64,000 bases of DNA from Arthrobacter sp. APC 3897 (GCF_030407495.1 NZ_JASDDG010000025.1:1-64000), one strand, 5' to 3'; counted from the stretch's first letter, positions 51,091-62,103 are shown. Numbers and translations are program-made. The notes: a model not told the origin generated them from the sequence alone.

Positions 51091-52032
51091 ATGAGTAACG
51101 AGAGGCCCGCCGTACCTTCCCGGGACGGCGGGCTTTTTCGTGTCCGGATGAACCTGTCCTACGACGGAGCGCCGTTTTACGGCTGGGCCCGCCAGGATGG
51201 ACTGCCAACGGTTCAGGGAAGCCTGGAAGCCGCCCTGGAAGTATTGGTCAGGCGGCCGGTCCGGCTAACGGTTGCCGGCCGCACGGATTCCGGTGTCCAT
51301 GCCCGCGGACAGGTGGTCCACTTCGACCTCACCGGCCCTGAATGGCAGGGATTGACCCGCGGCGCCGCATTGACCCCGGAAGAGGCACTGATCCGCCGCC
51401 TGCGCGGCATCCTGAACAAGGACCTCACCATGCCCCTGCGCAAGGCAAAAGCCCCCAAGCGGGCCATCCATGCGATGGAAGGCGCCATTACGGTCCATTC
51501 TGCCTCTTTGGCGCCGGAGGGCTTTGACGCGCGTTTTTCGGCGCTCTGGCGACGCTACAGCTACCGGATCGCAGACCGGGAAGCCAGCCGCGACCCGCTG
51601 ACCCGGACAGTGACCCTGTGGCACGATTTCTCCCTCGACGAGCACCGTATGAACGCCGCGGCCGAGGGAGTTCTGGGCGTCCGTGATTTCCTTTCCTACT
51701 GCAAACCGCGCACCGGTGCCACCACCATCCGGGAGCTGCAGGAGTTTTCCTTCCTTCGGCGGCCCGACGGCGTTTTGGAAGCGCATCTGCGCGCCGACGC
51801 GTTCTGTCACAACATGGTGCGGTCCCTCGTGGGCGGTGCCATCCTCGTCGGGGCAGGGGAGCGGACCCCGGAATGGCTGCAGACGAGGCTCCAGGCACGG
51901 GTCCGGGATTCCAAGTCGCTGCTTGCTGCGCCGCATCCCCTTATCCTGGAAGAGGTCCGGTACCCGCCCGAGGATGAAATGCAGCTGAGGGCGGACAATA
52001 CGCGAGCCAAGCGAGCCAGCCCCGGTTTTTGA
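51091..52032 (+). CDS. truA: tRNA pseudouridine synthase A
   Basis: Enzyme of 313 residues that makes pseudouridine at positions 38-40 of tRNA anticodon arms. The catalytic Asp lies in VAGRTDSGVHARGQVVHF, with LSYDGAPFYGWARQDGLPTV before it and DAFCHNMVRSLVGGAILVG after it. The ATG at 51091 may be leaderless; ATG 51148 (MNLSYDGAPFYG) starts at the conserved core and lies after the internal terminator. The start is therefore uncertain. Confidence 0.92.
   Translation: MSNERPAVPSRDGGLFRVRMNLSYDGAPFYGWARQDGLPTVQGSLEAALEVLVRRPVRLTVAGRTDSGVHARGQVVHFDLTGPEWQGLTRGAALTPEEALIRRLRGILNKDLTMPLRKAKAPKRAIHAMEGAITVHSASLAPEGFDARFSALWRRYSYRIADREASRDPLTRTVTLWHDFSLDEHRMNAAAEGVLGVRDFLSYCKPRTGATTIRELQEFSFLRRPDGVLEAHLRADAFCHNMVRSLVGGAILVGAGERTPEWLQTRLQARVRDSKSLLAAPHPLILEEVRYPPEDEMQLRADNTRAKRASPGF
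51105..51138 (+). terminator. intrinsic terminator inside the 5' end of truA
   Basis: GCCCGCCGT (51105-51113) pairs perfectly with ACGGCGGGC (51125-51133) and is followed by five T (51134-51138). It sits at codons 5-16 of truA. It probably ends transcription of the infA-rplQ unit. Confidence 0.8.
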
Positions 52033-52057
52033 CCTGACCCGGGAAGCAGGCTATTGT
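52029..52057 (+). promoter_or_regulatory. promoter of rplM-rpsI
   Basis: TTGACC (52029-52034) and TATTGT (52052-52057) are exactly 17 bases apart, a near-consensus housekeeping promoter. The -35 contains the stop codon of truA. Confidence 0.75.
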
Positions 52058-52107
52058 TTATAGTCGTTGTGCGTGTCCTACCTCGATAGGTCTATGCCCA
52101 CGGGAGC

Positions 52108-52241
52108 GGCTCAGTTGCAGAGCCACCTGGCCCCGGGGAAATAGCCGAGTACATCAGGACCACTGGTTACATCAGTCCTCACCTGACCATCCGGTAAACG
52201 CATAGAGAAGCTGCGGAACATGTGGCATCCATATGGTCCGC
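52108..52241 (+). promoter_or_regulatory. structured rplM leader
   Basis: The 215-base leader holds a GGCTC/GAGCC hairpin (52108-52124), a two-part stem TCAGG-ACTG/CAGT-CCTGA (52154-52186) and a strong 13-position hairpin (52213-52225 with 52229-52241, CAT loop, one A/G mismatch and one wobble) just before the ribosome site. Other bacteria carry an L13 leader here. Membership of that family was not tested. Confidence 0.5.
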
Positions 52242-52274
52242 GCCACCTAAGAAGAAGAAACGAAGGCAAACACC

Positions 52275-52718
52275 GTGCGTACGTACACCCCGAAGCCCGG
52301 CGACATCAACCGCCAGTGGCACGTCATTGACGCCACCGACGTTGTCCTAGGCCGTCTTGCCAGCCAGACCGCAACACTGCTGCGCGGAAAGCACAAGCCG
52401 ACCTTCGCTCCCCACATGGACATGGGCGATTTCGTCATCATCATCAACGCTGAGAAGGTTGCCCTGACCGGCGCCAAGCTCGAACAGAAGCGTGCCTACC
52501 GCCACTCGGGTTACCCGGGCGGTCTGTCCTCCGTCAACTACGCAGAACTGCTGGAGTCGAATCCGGTACGTGCAGTTGAGAAGGCCATCCGCGGCATGCT
52601 GCCCAAGAATTCCCTGGCTGCACAGCAGATCAGCAAGCTCAAGGTCTACCGCGGTGCAGAGCACCCGCATGGAGCCCAGCAGCCCAAGACCTTCGAAATC
52701 ACCCAGGTCGCCCAGTAG
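52275..52718 (+). CDS. rplM: 50S ribosomal protein L13
   Basis: L13 of 147 residues, an early assembly protein. [20 protein letters not shown] and [20 protein letters not shown] match the family, as does [20 protein letters not shown]. The GTG start has only a weak upstream GAAGG. It is co-transcribed with rpsI. Confidence 0.98.
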   Translation: MRTYTPKPGDINRQWHVIDATDVVLGRLASQTATLLRGKHKPTFAPHMDMGDFVIIINAEKVALTGAKLEQKRAYRHSGYPGGLSSVNYAELLESNPVRAVEKAIRGMLPKNSLAAQQISKLKVYRGAEHPHGAQQPKTFEITQVAQ

Positions 52719-52758
52719 TTCTGGCCCCGCCAACTAAAGAATTAATTCAAGGAGAATC

Positions 52759-53256
52759 GTGGCTCAGAACACTGAAGAGCTGAATGAATCAACCGAGGAG
52801 CTTTCCAGCTACACCTCGGAAACCCCTGACGCAGCCGAGGCTGCTGTCAAGGAACGCCCGGCCCTGACCGTCTCCGGCTCTGCCGTTGGCCGCCGCAAGC
52901 AGGCAATTGCCCGCGTGCGCGTTGTTCCGGGCACCGGCAAGTGGCTGGTAAACGGCCGCGAGCTGGCTGCTTACTTCCCGAACAAGCTGCACCAGCAGGA
53001 CGTCAACGAGCCCTTCAAGGTCCTGGACCTCGACGGCGCCTACGACGTCATCGCCCGCATCCACGGTGGCGGCCCCTCCGGCCAGGCCGGCGCGCTGCGC
53101 CTGGGTGTTGCCCGCTCGCTGAATGAAATCGACCGCGAGAACAACCGCCCGACCCTGAAGAAGGCCGGCTACCTGACTCGTGACGCCCGCGTCATCGAGC
53201 GCAAGAAGGCCGGTCTCAAGAAGGCCCGCAAGGCACCGCAGTACTCCAAGCGCTAA
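52759..53256 (+). CDS. rpsI: 30S ribosomal protein S9
   Basis: S9 of 165 residues whose C-terminal tail touches P-site tRNA. The first 35 residues are an acidic extension. The core begins at [20 protein letters not shown] and ends in the conserved [15 protein letters not shown] 52759 follows AAGGAGAATC. Confidence 0.97.
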   Translation: MAQNTEELNESTEELSSYTSETPDAAEAAVKERPALTVSGSAVGRRKQAIARVRVVPGTGKWLVNGRELAAYFPNKLHQQDVNEPFKVLDLDGAYDVIARIHGGGPSGQAGALRLGVARSLNEIDRENNRPTLKKAGYLTRDARVIERKKAGLKKARKAPQYSKR

Positions 53257-53292
53257 ATTCAGCGCTTCTCCCAACGCCTCGGCGTTTGGGTC

Positions 53293-53322
53293 AAAGGCCG
53301 TCCGCATCAGCGGGCGGCCTTT
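53293..53322 (+). terminator. hairpin terminator after rpsI
   Basis: AAAGGCCGTCCGC (53293-53305) pairs with 53310-53322 with one G-T wobble around an ATCA loop, then GGTGTTTT. A smaller hairpin lies directly upstream. Confidence 0.75.
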
Positions 53323-53480
53323 GGTGTTTTCCGGGGTGGCTTTCACCGCGGTAAGCACGTTCCTGCGCCCGGTTTCCCCGGGCCGCTTAGTAGGCCGAGC
53401 CGTTGGAGTGGCACAATAGCCCAGTGGGCCGCCCCGTTCGGCGGCCTCATGCCCTGCCCCCTGTTTGAGGATTATGTGCA

Positions 53481-54845
53481 ATGACTAGATTGTTTGGAAC
53501 CGACGGCGTCCGTGGCCTGGCCAATGGCCTGATCACCGCCGAAGTGGCCCTGGGCCTGGCACAGGCGGCCGCCGTCGTTTTGGGGCACCGGCGTGTGGAG
53601 GACGGCCGCAGGCCGGTTGCGGTTGTGGCCCGTGACCCCCGGATCAGCGGAGATTTCATCTCGGCGGCCGTGGAAGCGGGGCTGGCCAGCTCCGGCGTGG
53701 ATGTCTACGATGCCGGTGTGCTCCCCACCCCGGCGGCGGCGTTCCTGGTTGCGGACCTGGACGCGGACTTTGGTGTGATGATTTCCGCCTCGCACAATGC
53801 AGCTCCGGACAACGGCATCAAGTTCCTGGCACGCGGCGGGCAAAAGCTCGACGACGCCGCTGAAGATGACATTGAACTGGAGATGTCCAAGCCGAACCTG
53901 CGGCCCACCGGAGCCGAGGTGGGCCGGATCCACCGCTTTGCGGATGCTGAAGACCGATACGTCATTCACCTGCTGCAGACGCTGCCGAACCGGCTTGAGG
54001 GACTCAAAGTGGTTCTGGACTGCGCCAACGGCGCCGCCAGCGGCTGCTCTCCCCAGGTCTTCGCGGACGCCGGCGCCGAGGTGGTGGTCATTGGCGCGGA
54101 TCCGGACGGAATCAATATCAATGACGGCTGCGGCTCAACGCACTTGGAGAAACTGCAGGCGGCTGTCCTGGAACACGGGGCGGACCTGGGCGTGGCCCAC
54201 GACGGCGACGCCGACCGCTGCCTCGCCGTGGACCATGAGGGCACCGTGGTTGACGGCGACCAGATCATGGCCATCATGGCGGTTTCCCTGAAAGCAGCCG
54301 GCAAGCTCAAGGACGATGCCCTGGTGGCGACCGTCATGAGCAACCTCGGCCTGAAGCTTGCACTCCGGGAGGCGGGCATCAGCGTGCGGGAAACGGGAGT
54401 GGGGGACCGGTACGTGCTGGAAGGCATGCGCGAAGGCGGCTACAGCCTGGGCGGCGAGCAGTCCGGGCACGTTATCTTCTCCGAGTACGCAACCACGGGA
54501 GACGGCGTCCTGACCGGCCTGCAGCTTGCCGCTCAGGTCAAGCGGACCGGCCGCACGCTCAAGGAACTTGCCGGCATCATGACCAAGCTTCCGCAGGTCC
54601 TGATCAACGTCAAGGGCGTAGACAAGGCTGCCGTGGACAGCAATGAGGCTGTCCGGCAGGCCGTGGCGGATGCCCAGACAGTTCTCGGGGAAACGGGCCG
54701 GGTCCTGCTGCGCCCCTCCGGAACCGAGCCCCTGGTCCGCGTCATGGTCGAAGCGGCGGACATGGACACAGCAGCGTCGATTGCGGCCAAGCTTGCCGAG
54801 ACTGTCGAGAACAATCTCGCGCTGGAGCCCTTCGCAAGGGCATGA
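53481..54845 (+). CDS. glmM: phosphoglucosamine mutase
   Basis: Enzyme of 454 residues that converts glucosamine-6-phosphate to glucosamine-1-phosphate for UDP-GlcNAc synthesis. The phosphoserine loop [15 protein letters not shown] carries Ser104, the metal loop is [23 protein letters not shown] is the sugar loop and [13 protein letters not shown] the phosphate-binding site. It is near glmS, which makes its substrate; coaA lies between on the other strand. Confidence 0.96.
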   Translation: MTRLFGTDGVRGLANGLITAEVALGLAQAAAVVLGHRRVEDGRRPVAVVARDPRISGDFISAAVEAGLASSGVDVYDAGVLPTPAAAFLVADLDADFGVMISASHNAAPDNGIKFLARGGQKLDDAAEDDIELEMSKPNLRPTGAEVGRIHRFADAEDRYVIHLLQTLPNRLEGLKVVLDCANGAASGCSPQVFADAGAEVVVIGADPDGININDGCGSTHLEKLQAAVLEHGADLGVAHDGDADRCLAVDHEGTVVDGDQIMAIMAVSLKAAGKLKDDALVATVMSNLGLKLALREAGISVRETGVGDRYVLEGMREGGYSLGGEQSGHVIFSEYATTGDGVLTGLQLAAQVKRTGRTLKELAGIMTKLPQVLINVKGVDKAAVDSNEAVRQAVADAQTVLGETGRVLLRPSGTEPLVRVMVEAADMDTAASIAAKLAETVENNLALEPFARA

Positions 54846-54870
54846 CCCCGCAGTACCCGCGGGCGCGGTC

Positions 54871-55875
54871 CTAGGTTTTGCGCAGGAGCATGCGGCTCAC
54901 CGAGTGGTCCGCATCCTTGGTGAGAACCAGTTGGGCGCGCCCGCGCGTGGGCAGCACATTGGTGATGAGGTTGGGCTCGTTGATGCGCTTCCAGATGTCC
55001 AGGGCAGTGGCTCGGGCCTGCTCATCCGTCAGCCCTGCGTACCGGTGGAAATAGGATTCCGGGTCCGCAAAAGCTCCGGTGCGCAGGGACTGGAAACGCT
55101 GGACGTACCACTCCTCTATGTACGAGGTCCGGGCATCGACGTAGATCGAGAAATCAAAAAAGTCACTCAAGGCAAGGCCGGCCCGGCCGTCGGCGCGGGT
55201 ACGGGCCGGCGCCAGGACATTGAGCCCCTCAACAATCAGCACATCCGGGCGCCGGACAACAATCTCTTCTCCGGGGACGATGTCGTAGGTCAGATGTGAG
55301 TACCGGGGAGCCCGCACTTCTTCGGCACCGCTCTTGATGGCGCTGACGAACCGCAGCAGTGCACGCCGGTCGTAGGACTCCGGGAAGCCTTTGCGCTGCA
55401 TCAGGCCGCGCCTCTTCAGCTCGGCGTTTGGATACAGGAAACCGTCTGTGGTGATGAGCTCCACGTTGGGCGTGTCAGGCCAGCGGCGCAGCATCTCCCG
55501 CAGGACGCGCGCGGTGGTGGACTTGCCCACGGCCACGGATCCGGCTAACCCGATGACGAAGGGGGTCCGGGTGGTCTTCTCGCCCAGGAAGGTTGTGGTG
55601 GCGCTGTGCAGGCGGCCGGCAGCTGCAACGTAGAGGTTGAGCAGCCGCGAAAGCGGCAGATAGACCTCACGCACTTCATCCAGGTTGAGTTTCTCGCCCA
55701 AACCGCGAAGCCGCAGGATGTCATCCTGGTTCAACGGTGACCGGATTTCATTGGAAAGCCGGGACCAGGTCTGCCGATCGAGCTCCACGAAAGGCGTAAA
55801 GCCGCTGTCTCCTCCGTTCCCGGAAGAGCTCTTGCCTGACGGGGTCTGACCTGTGTTTGATGTTCGGTCGCTCAC
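54871..55875 (-). CDS. coaA: type I pantothenate kinase
   Basis: First enzyme of CoA synthesis, 334 residues. The P-loop is [20 protein letters not shown], followed by [29 protein letters not shown] and [12 protein letters not shown] chose GTG 55875 (MSDRTSN) since a longer in-frame extension overlaps the glmS promoter and lacks family sequence. CAGAAT (fwd 55882-55887) ends six bases before the GTG, and TTGGAT lies 16 bases further up, so the message may be leaderless. Convergent with glmM. Confidence 0.93.
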   Translation of the reverse strand: MSDRTSNTGQTPSGKSSSGNGGDSGFTPFVELDRQTWSRLSNEIRSPLNQDDILRLRGLGEKLNLDEVREVYLPLSRLLNLYVAAAGRLHSATTTFLGEKTTRTPFVIGLAGSVAVGKSTTARVLREMLRRWPDTPNVELITTDGFLYPNAELKRRGLMQRKGFPESYDRRALLRFVSAIKSGAEEVRAPRYSHLTYDIVPGEEIVVRRPDVLIVEGLNVLAPARTRADGRAGLALSDFFDFSIYVDARTSYIEEWYVQRFQSLRTGAFADPESYFHRYAGLTDEQARATALDIWKRINEPNLITNVLPTRGRAQLVLTKDADHSVSRMLLRKT

Positions 55876-55881
55876 TTTATG

Positions 55882-55909
55882 ATTCTGCCCTGCCGCGCAC
55901 CCAATCCAA
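55882..55909 (-). promoter_or_regulatory. candidate leaderless promoter of coaA
   Basis: Read on the minus strand, TTGGAT and CAGAAT are separated by 16 bases and the -10 ends six bases before the GTG start. No ribosome site is present. Confidence 0.45.
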
Positions 55910-55956
55910 AACGGAGCTCCCGGCCGCGTGGTGGAGCCCCGGGACCCGTTTCGGCT

Positions 55957-55987
55957 TTGGCGTTGCAAGAGCAGTTGCCGGTAGTCT
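55957..55987 (+). promoter_or_regulatory. candidate leaderless promoter of glmS
   Basis: TTGGCG (55957-55962) and TAGTCT (55982-55987) are 19 bases apart. The -10 ends seven bases before ATG 55995, so transcription would begin on the start codon. No ribosome site is present. Confidence 0.5.
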
Positions 55988-55994
55988 TAGCCGT

Positions 55995-57890
55995 ATGTGT
56001 GGAATCGTTGGATATGCAGGCCGCCGCCCCAGTGCCGCCGCCGCAGAGCAGGTCAAGAGTCATGAACACGGTGCCCTTGATGTGGTTATGGAAGGCCTGC
56101 GCCGCCTGGAATACCGCGGCTATGATTCCGCCGGCGTGGCAGTGCTGACTGACAGCGGAATTGAGTCCCGGAAGAAGTCAGGCAAGCTTGCCAACCTGGT
56201 GGAGGAGCTGACGGCTGCACCGCTGCCCGAGGCAACCACCGGCATTGGCCACACCCGCTGGGCAACCCACGGAGGGCCCACCGACGAGAACGCACACCCG
56301 CACCTGGCCGATGAGGGGCGCCTTGCGCTGATCCACAACGGCATCATCGAGAACTTCGCGGAACTCAAAGCCGAACTGCTGGACGCCGGAGCTCAGTTCC
56401 TCTCCGAAACCGACACCGAAGTAGCCGCTGCCCTGCTGGCCGCCATCTACCGCGGGGAGGGCGGGGGAGACCTGGCTGTTTCCATGCAGCTGGCCTGCCG
56501 CCGTCTCGAAGGTGCCTTCACGCTCCTGGCCATCCACGCCGACTCGCCCGACGTCGTCGTCGCGGCGCGCCGCAACTCCCCGCTCGTGGTGGGACTCGGC
56601 GACGGCGAAAACTTCCTGGGCTCGGACGTTTCCGGATTCATCGACTTCACCCGCCGTGCCGTGGAGCTGGGCCAGGACCAGATTGTCACCATCACCCCGG
56701 AAACGGTGGAGATCACCGACTTCTACGGCAACCCGGCCTCGGGAACGGAATTCGAAGTCAACTGGGACGCCGCTGCCGCGGAAAAGGGCGGCTACCCGTC
56801 CTTCATGGAAAAGGAAATCAACGATCAGCCGCAGGCCGTTGGTGACACCCTGCTGGGCCGCTCCGACATTGAGGGCCGCCTGACGCTGGACGAGCTGCGC
56901 ATCGACCCCGAAGAGCTCAAGGGCATCAACAAGATCATGGTCCTGGCCTGCGGTACGTCCGCCTACGCCGGACAGGTTGCCAAGTACGCCATTGAGCACT
57001 GGTGCCGGATCCCCGTGGAGGTGGAGCTCAGCCACGAGTTCCGCTACCGCGATCCGATCGTGGACAGCCGCACCCTCATCGTCGCCATCTCCCAGTCCGG
57101 AGAAACCATGGACACGCTGATGGCCGTCCGTTACGCCAAGGAACAGGGCGCCAAGGTCCTGGCCATCTGCAACACCAACGGCTCCACCATTCCGCGCGAG
57201 TCAGACGCCGTGCTGTACACGCACGCAGGCCCGGAGATCGCCGTGGCCTCCACCAAGGCTTTCCTGGCGCAGATCACCGCCGCGTACCTGCTGGGCCTGT
57301 ACCTCGCCCAGCTGCGCGGCGACAAGTTCCAGGGCGAGATCAAGGACCTGCTGACGGACCTGGCCAAGGTTCCCGCCAAGATCCAGCAGGTGCTGGACAA
57401 CTCGGGGCAGATCAAGGAGCTGGCCGAGCTGATGGCGGACACCAAGTCCGTGCTGTTCCTGGGCCGCCACGTCGGCTTCCCGGTGGCCATGGAAGGTGCC
57501 CTGAAACTGAAGGAACTTGCCTACATCCACGCCGAAGGCTTCGCTGCCGGCGAGCTCAAGCACGGTCCGATCGCCCTGATCGAGGAAGGCCAGCCGGTCT
57601 TCGTGGTGGTTCCCTCCCCGCGCGGCCGCGATTCGCTGCACGCCAAGGTGGTTTCCAACATCCAGGAAATCCGCGCCCGCGGTGCCAAGACCATTGTCAT
57701 TGCCGAAGAGGGCGACGACGCAGTGAAGGCTTACGCCGAGCACGTGTTCTATGTGCCGGAAACGCCCACGCTGCTGGCACCGCTGCTGACAACCGTTCCG
57801 CTGCAGATCTTCGCCTGCGCACTGGCCACGGCCAAGGGCTTCGACGTGGATCAGCCCCGTAACCTCGCCAAGTCCGTCACGGTCGAGTAA
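55995..57890 (+). CDS. glmS: glutamine--fructose-6-phosphate aminotransferase (isomerizing)
   Basis: Enzyme of 631 residues making glucosamine-6-phosphate from fructose-6-phosphate and glutamine. Cys2 becomes the N-terminal nucleophile after Met removal ([12 protein letters not shown]). The glutaminase domain covers about 1-240, and two SIS sugar isomerase domains follow ([37 protein letters not shown]). The C-terminus [11 protein letters not shown] is conserved. The start is fixed by Cys2. No ribosome site is present, fitting a leaderless message; no glmS ribozyme is expected or seen. Confidence 0.97.
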   Translation: MCGIVGYAGRRPSAAAAEQVKSHEHGALDVVMEGLRRLEYRGYDSAGVAVLTDSGIESRKKSGKLANLVEELTAAPLPEATTGIGHTRWATHGGPTDENAHPHLADEGRLALIHNGIIENFAELKAELLDAGAQFLSETDTEVAAALLAAIYRGEGGGDLAVSMQLACRRLEGAFTLLAIHADSPDVVVAARRNSPLVVGLGDGENFLGSDVSGFIDFTRRAVELGQDQIVTITPETVEITDFYGNPASGTEFEVNWDAAAAEKGGYPSFMEKEINDQPQAVGDTLLGRSDIEGRLTLDELRIDPEELKGINKIMVLACGTSAYAGQVAKYAIEHWCRIPVEVELSHEFRYRDPIVDSRTLIVAISQSGETMDTLMAVRYAKEQGAKVLAICNTNGSTIPRESDAVLYTHAGPEIAVASTKAFLAQITAAYLLGLYLAQLRGDKFQGEIKDLLTDLAKVPAKIQQVLDNSGQIKELAELMADTKSVLFLGRHVGFPVAMEGALKLKELAYIHAEGFAAGELKHGPIALIEEGQPVFVVVPSPRGRDSLHAKVVSNIQEIRARGAKTIVIAEEGDDAVKAYAEHVFYVPETPTLLAPLLTTVPLQIFACALATAKGFDVDQPRNLAKSVTVE

Positions 57891-58240
57891 TGATCGTTGG
57901 AATCGGCGTGGACGTTGTGGATGTGCCGCGCTTCGGCCGCCAGCTGGAACGGACCCCCGGGCTGCGTGCCCGGCTCTTCGTTCCGGCCGAGCGTGAACTG
58001 AACCTGCGGTCCCTTGCAGCCCGCTTCGCGGCCAAGGAAGCGGTTGCCAAGGCTCTCGGAGCACCGGCGGGCATGAACTGGCAGGACTGCCAGGTGGATC
58101 TCGATGCCGCCGGTGCCCCCGCCGTCAGCGTGCGCGGCACGGTGGCCGCTGCCGCGGAGGCCAAGGGTGTGCGGGTCTGGCATCTGTCCCTGAGCCACGA
58201 CGGCGATGTTGCCACTGCAATGGTGGTTGCCGAGAGTTAG
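57890..58240 (+). CDS. acpS: holo-[acyl-carrier-protein] synthase
   Basis: Phosphopantetheinyl transferase of 116 residues that activates ACP. The metal-binding [14 protein letters not shown] (Asp8) and [15 protein letters not shown] (Glu) are intact, and the closing [18 protein letters not shown] is typical. The ATG shares one base with the glmS stop (TAATG). Confidence 0.95.
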   Translation: MIVGIGVDVVDVPRFGRQLERTPGLRARLFVPAERELNLRSLAARFAAKEAVAKALGAPAGMNWQDCQVDLDAAGAPAVSVRGTVAAAAEAKGVRVWHLSLSHDGDVATAMVVAES

Positions 58241-58249
58241 TCTGTAGGC

Positions 58250-59818
58250 ATGATCAGTGCCTACTCCGGCACCGCTGTGCGGGCCGCTGAAAAACCCCTG
58301 CTCGAGGCTGGAGAGGGACCTGCACTGATGCAGCGGGCAGCGTACGGGTTGTACGCTGCCTGCGCCCGGGAACTGCTGCAACGGCGCGGTTCGGTGTACG
58401 GCGCGCATGTCACGGTGCTCGCCGGGGCCGGCAACAACGGCGGTGATGCCCTCTTCGCCGGGGCCAGGCTGGCCCGCCGCGGCGCAGCAGTGACGGCGGT
58501 CCTTACTTCTGCTGTCTCCCATCCACAGGCACTGGCCGCTTTCCGGTCCGCCGGGGGCAGAACCGCGGACCTTTCCTCCGGTGTTGCGGAGTGTGCCCGC
58601 CTGTGTGCTGAGTCGGATGCGGTCATTGACGGCATCTTGGGCACCGGAGGCAAAGGCGGTCTGCGGGGAGCCGGAGCCGAGCTGGCCCGTGCCTTCGCCG
58701 TCCTCACCTCCGGTATCAGCCCCCGCCCGCTGGTGATTGCCTGTGACCTGCCCAGCGGTGTGGATGCCGACACCGGCCGGGCCGACGGCGAACATCTCAC
58801 TGCCGACCTCACGGTGACCTTCGGCGCAGCCAAAACCGGTCTGATGGCCGGGCCCGGTGCGGCGGCCGCCGGCCGGATCGAGATCATCGATATTGGCCTT
58901 GGACCCGTTCCGGGGCCGGCAGTCCGCCGGCTTGAGGCCGCCGATCTCATCCGCCTGCTGCCGGCTCCGCAGAAAACGGATCAGAAGTATTCCCGCGGTG
59001 TCCTTGGTGTTGCGGCAGGCTCGGCAACCTATCCCGGTGCCGCAGTACTGGCCACCGGATCCGCCCTGGCCACCGGCGTCGGAATGATCCGCTATCTTGG
59101 CCCGGAACCGGTCTGCAGGCTCATCAACATCGCTCATCCGGAAGCCGTCTGCGCCACCGGAACCGTTCCCCTTGCACATGTGCAGGCCTGGCTGGCCGGC
59201 CCGGGAGCCGGAACGGATGAAGACCAGCGGCGCCGGGCCCTGGAGGCTATGGCCTCGGGGCTGCCCGCAGTCATTGACGCTGACGCCCTTTCCTCAGTGG
59301 AGCCGGGGCTGGGCCCGCAGGTGGTTTTGACCCCGCACGCCGGGGAGCTCACCGCCCTCCTGGCCCGTTTGGGGGAAAGGGTCACCCGGGAACAGGTTGA
59401 AAACGACCCCCTGAGATACGCCCGCCGCGCGGCGGAACTAACCGGGGCCACGGTGCTGCTCAAGGGCTGGGCCACGATCATTGCATCACCCGCGGGCGAA
59501 ACGTACAGCCAGGCGGAGGCCACGCCCTGGCTTGCGGCAGCCGGTTCAGGGGACACCCTGGCGGGCATCCTGGGCGCCCTGCTTGCCACCAGCCAGCGTC
59601 ACGGGAACGATGCTTCACAGCCGCCGCCGGGGTATTACGCCGAACTTGCCGCAGCCGCAGCCAGTATCCACGGCAGGGCCGGAAGCCTCGCCGCCCTGGC
59701 CGGACCGCTGGAACCGTCAGCGCTCCCGGCAGCCATCCGGGCCGTGTTGGGGGAGCTGGCAGCCGTTCGGGACGAGCAAAGACGTCCCTGCCGGCGGCCG
59801 AAAAAGAGGGAGTGGTAA
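58250..59818 (+). CDS. nnr: bifunctional NAD(P)H-hydrate epimerase and ADP-dependent dehydratase
   Basis: Metabolite-repair enzyme of 522 residues that restores damaged NAD(P)HX. The N-terminal YjeF epimerase domain (1-215) has GAGNNGGDALFAGARLARRG and DLPSGVDADTG. The C-terminal ribokinase-like dehydratase domain (225-505) has VLTPHAGELTALLARL and AAAGSGDTLAGILGALLATS. TAGTCT (58238-58243) ends six bases before ATG 58250, again compatible with a leaderless transcript. It follows acpS by nine bases. Confidence 0.94.
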   Translation: MISAYSGTAVRAAEKPLLEAGEGPALMQRAAYGLYAACARELLQRRGSVYGAHVTVLAGAGNNGGDALFAGARLARRGAAVTAVLTSAVSHPQALAAFRSAGGRTADLSSGVAECARLCAESDAVIDGILGTGGKGGLRGAGAELARAFAVLTSGISPRPLVIACDLPSGVDADTGRADGEHLTADLTVTFGAAKTGLMAGPGAAAAGRIEIIDIGLGPVPGPAVRRLEAADLIRLLPAPQKTDQKYSRGVLGVAAGSATYPGAAVLATGSALATGVGMIRYLGPEPVCRLINIAHPEAVCATGTVPLAHVQAWLAGPGAGTDEDQRRRALEAMASGLPAVIDADALSSVEPGLGPQVVLTPHAGELTALLARLGERVTREQVENDPLRYARRAAELTGATVLLKGWATIIASPAGETYSQAEATPWLAAAGSGDTLAGILGALLATSQRHGNDASQPPPGYYAELAAAAASIHGRAGSLAALAGPLEPSALPAAIRAVLGELAAVRDEQRRPCRRPKKREW

Positions 59819-59913
59819 TCGGTCCCGTTTAATGCTTTGCCCCGTCTGGGGTAAAAAGTAAGTAGGCATACCACTTTTGCTTGTTGTCATCTGGAACTAG
59901 TCAGGAGCTCTAC

Positions 59914-62103
59914 ATGGAAGTTTGGCCGGGAGACGCCTATCCGCTGGGCGCTACCTACGATGGAAACGGCACCAACTTTGCGTTGTACAGCGAGGTGGCC
60001 GAGTCCGTCACGCTGTGCCTGTTTGACGATGACGGCGTCGAGACCTGTGTCCGCCTCACCGAGGTGGACGCTTATGTATGGCACTGCTACCTGCCGCAGG
60101 TGATGCCCGGGCAGAAGTACGGCTACCGTGTTGACGGGCCCAACGATCCGGCCCAGGGGACCCGCTGCAACCCGAACAAGCTGCTGCTGGACCCCTACGC
60201 GAAGGCAGTGTCCGGCGAAATCGACTGGGACCAGTCACTGTTCGGCTACAACTTCGGTGACGAGAACTCCCGCAATGACGAGGACTCCGCCGCGCACATG
60301 ATGATGGGCGTAGTCATCAACCCCTTCTTCGACTGGGACGGCGACCGCAAGCCCAAAATCCCGTACCACCAGTCGGTTATCTATGAAGCCCACGTCAAGG
60401 GCCTCACCGAACGCCACCCCGATGTTCCCGAGGAACAGCGCGGCACCTATGCCGGCGTAGCGCACCCCGCCGTGATCGCACACCTGCAGAAACTGGGCGT
60501 CACCGCCATCGAACTGATGCCGGTGCACCAGTTCGTCAATGACTCCACACTGCAGGAAAAGGGCCTGTCAAACTACTGGGGCTACAACACCATTGGCTTC
60601 TTTGCGCCCCAGAACACGTACAGCGCCACGGGCGATGACGGCCAGCAGGTCCAGGAATTCAAGGGCATGGTCCGTGCCCTGCACCTGGCGGGAATCGAAG
60701 TCATCCTCGACGTGGTGTACAACCACACGGCTGAGGGCAACCACATGGGCCCCACGCTGTCCTTCCGCGGCATCGACAACCAGGCGTACTACCGCCTGGT
60801 CGAAGACGACAAGCGCTACTACATGGACTACACGGGCACGGGCAACTCGCTGAACGTTGGCAACCCCCACTCGCTGCAGCTGCTCATGGATTCGCTGCGT
60901 TACTGGGTCACCGAAATGCACGTTGACGGTTTCCGCTTTGACCTCGCTTCCACCCTGGCACGCGAGTTCTATGACGTGGACAAGCTCTCCACCTTCTTCG
61001 AACTGGTCCAGCAGGACCCGGTGGTTTCCCAGGTGAAGCTGATTGCCGAGCCCTGGGACATTGGCCCGGGCGGCTACCAGGTGGGAAACTTCCCGCCGCA
61101 GTGGACCGAGTGGAACGGCAAGTACCGCGACACGGTGCGCGATTTCTGGCGCGGAGAGCCGTCCACTTTGGGCGAGTTTGCCTCCCGCATCACCGGGTCT
61201 GCGGACCTCTACGAATCCTCGGCCCGGCGTCCGGTGGCGTCCATCAACTTTGTCACCGCCCATGACGGCTTCACCCTGCGTGACCTCGTTTCCTACAACG
61301 AGAAGCACAACGAGGCCAACGGCGAAGACAACAACGACGGCGAATCCCACAACCGCTCCTGGAACTGCGGAGCTGAGGGTCCCACCGATGATCCCGGGGT
61401 CTTGTCCCTGCGCGCCCGCCAGCAGCGGAACTTCCTGGCCACGCTCCTGCTGTCCCAGGGCGTTCCCATGATTGCGCACGGTGATGAGCTGGGCCGCACC
61501 CAGGAGGGCAACAACAACACCTATGCCCAGGACTCGGAGCTGAGCTGGATCGACTGGGAGAACATGGACACTCCGCTCCTCGAATTCACCGCTGCGGTCA
61601 ACACCCTGCGTGCCGAGCACCCCACGTTCCGCCGCCGCCGCTTCTTCGACGGCCGGCCCGTGCGCCGCGGCGAAGGCGAAGCGCTGCCGGACATCGTGTG
61701 GCTGGGCGAAGACGGAAACCCGATGAACCAGGATGACTGGGACGCCCCCGTGGCCCGGTCACTGGGTGTCTTCCTGAACGGGCAGGGGATCCGCGGACGC
61801 GATGCCCGCGGAGAGCGGATCACCGACGCGAACTTCCTGATGTACTTCAACGCCCACGATGAAGCAGTCAAGGTCACTCTGCCCCCGCGCGAATACGCCC
61901 CCATGTGGGACGAGGTCATTGACACCGCCGGTGAGTTTGCCGATTCCGGTTCCATCCCGGCGGACGCCAAAATCACCATCGCGGCCAAGTCCATGGTGGT
62001 CCTGCGTGCCCACGAAGCGGAGGAAGAGCATGACCACTCCGTGGCTGCTTCCCTCGCAGCGCTGGCCGGTTCCAAGCAGCACAGCGGCGAGGCCGCCGTA
62101 TGA
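59914..62103 (+). CDS. glgX: glycogen debranching enzyme GlgX/TreX
   Basis: GH13 alpha-1,6-glucosidase of 729 residues that removes branches from glycogen. An N-terminal CBM48 domain (about 10-100, [20 protein letters not shown]) precedes the barrel. The catalytic nucleophile lies in [14 protein letters not shown], the acid/base Glu in [14 protein letters not shown] and the third acid in [20 protein letters not shown] lies eight bases before ATG 59914. It overlaps treY (ATGA), so a TreX role in trehalose synthesis is likely. Confidence 0.95.
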   Translation: MEVWPGDAYPLGATYDGNGTNFALYSEVAESVTLCLFDDDGVETCVRLTEVDAYVWHCYLPQVMPGQKYGYRVDGPNDPAQGTRCNPNKLLLDPYAKAVSGEIDWDQSLFGYNFGDENSRNDEDSAAHMMMGVVINPFFDWDGDRKPKIPYHQSVIYEAHVKGLTERHPDVPEEQRGTYAGVAHPAVIAHLQKLGVTAIELMPVHQFVNDSTLQEKGLSNYWGYNTIGFFAPQNTYSATGDDGQQVQEFKGMVRALHLAGIEVILDVVYNHTAEGNHMGPTLSFRGIDNQAYYRLVEDDKRYYMDYTGTGNSLNVGNPHSLQLLMDSLRYWVTEMHVDGFRFDLASTLAREFYDVDKLSTFFELVQQDPVVSQVKLIAEPWDIGPGGYQVGNFPPQWTEWNGKYRDTVRDFWRGEPSTLGEFASRITGSADLYESSARRPVASINFVTAHDGFTLRDLVSYNEKHNEANGEDNNDGESHNRSWNCGAEGPTDDPGVLSLRARQQRNFLATLLLSQGVPMIAHGDELGRTQEGNNNTYAQDSELSWIDWENMDTPLLEFTAAVNTLRAEHPTFRRRRFFDGRPVRRGEGEALPDIVWLGEDGNPMNQDDWDAPVARSLGVFLNGQGIRGRDARGERITDANFLMYFNAHDEAVKVTLPPREYAPMWDEVIDTAGEFADSGSIPADAKITIAAKSMVVLRAHEAEEEHDHSVAASLAALAGSKQHSGEAAV

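Noticed and set aside
55995-56030. glmS ribozyme upstream of glmS
   Set aside because: Known from Firmicutes; here the -10 lies seven bases before the start, leaving no room for a leader.
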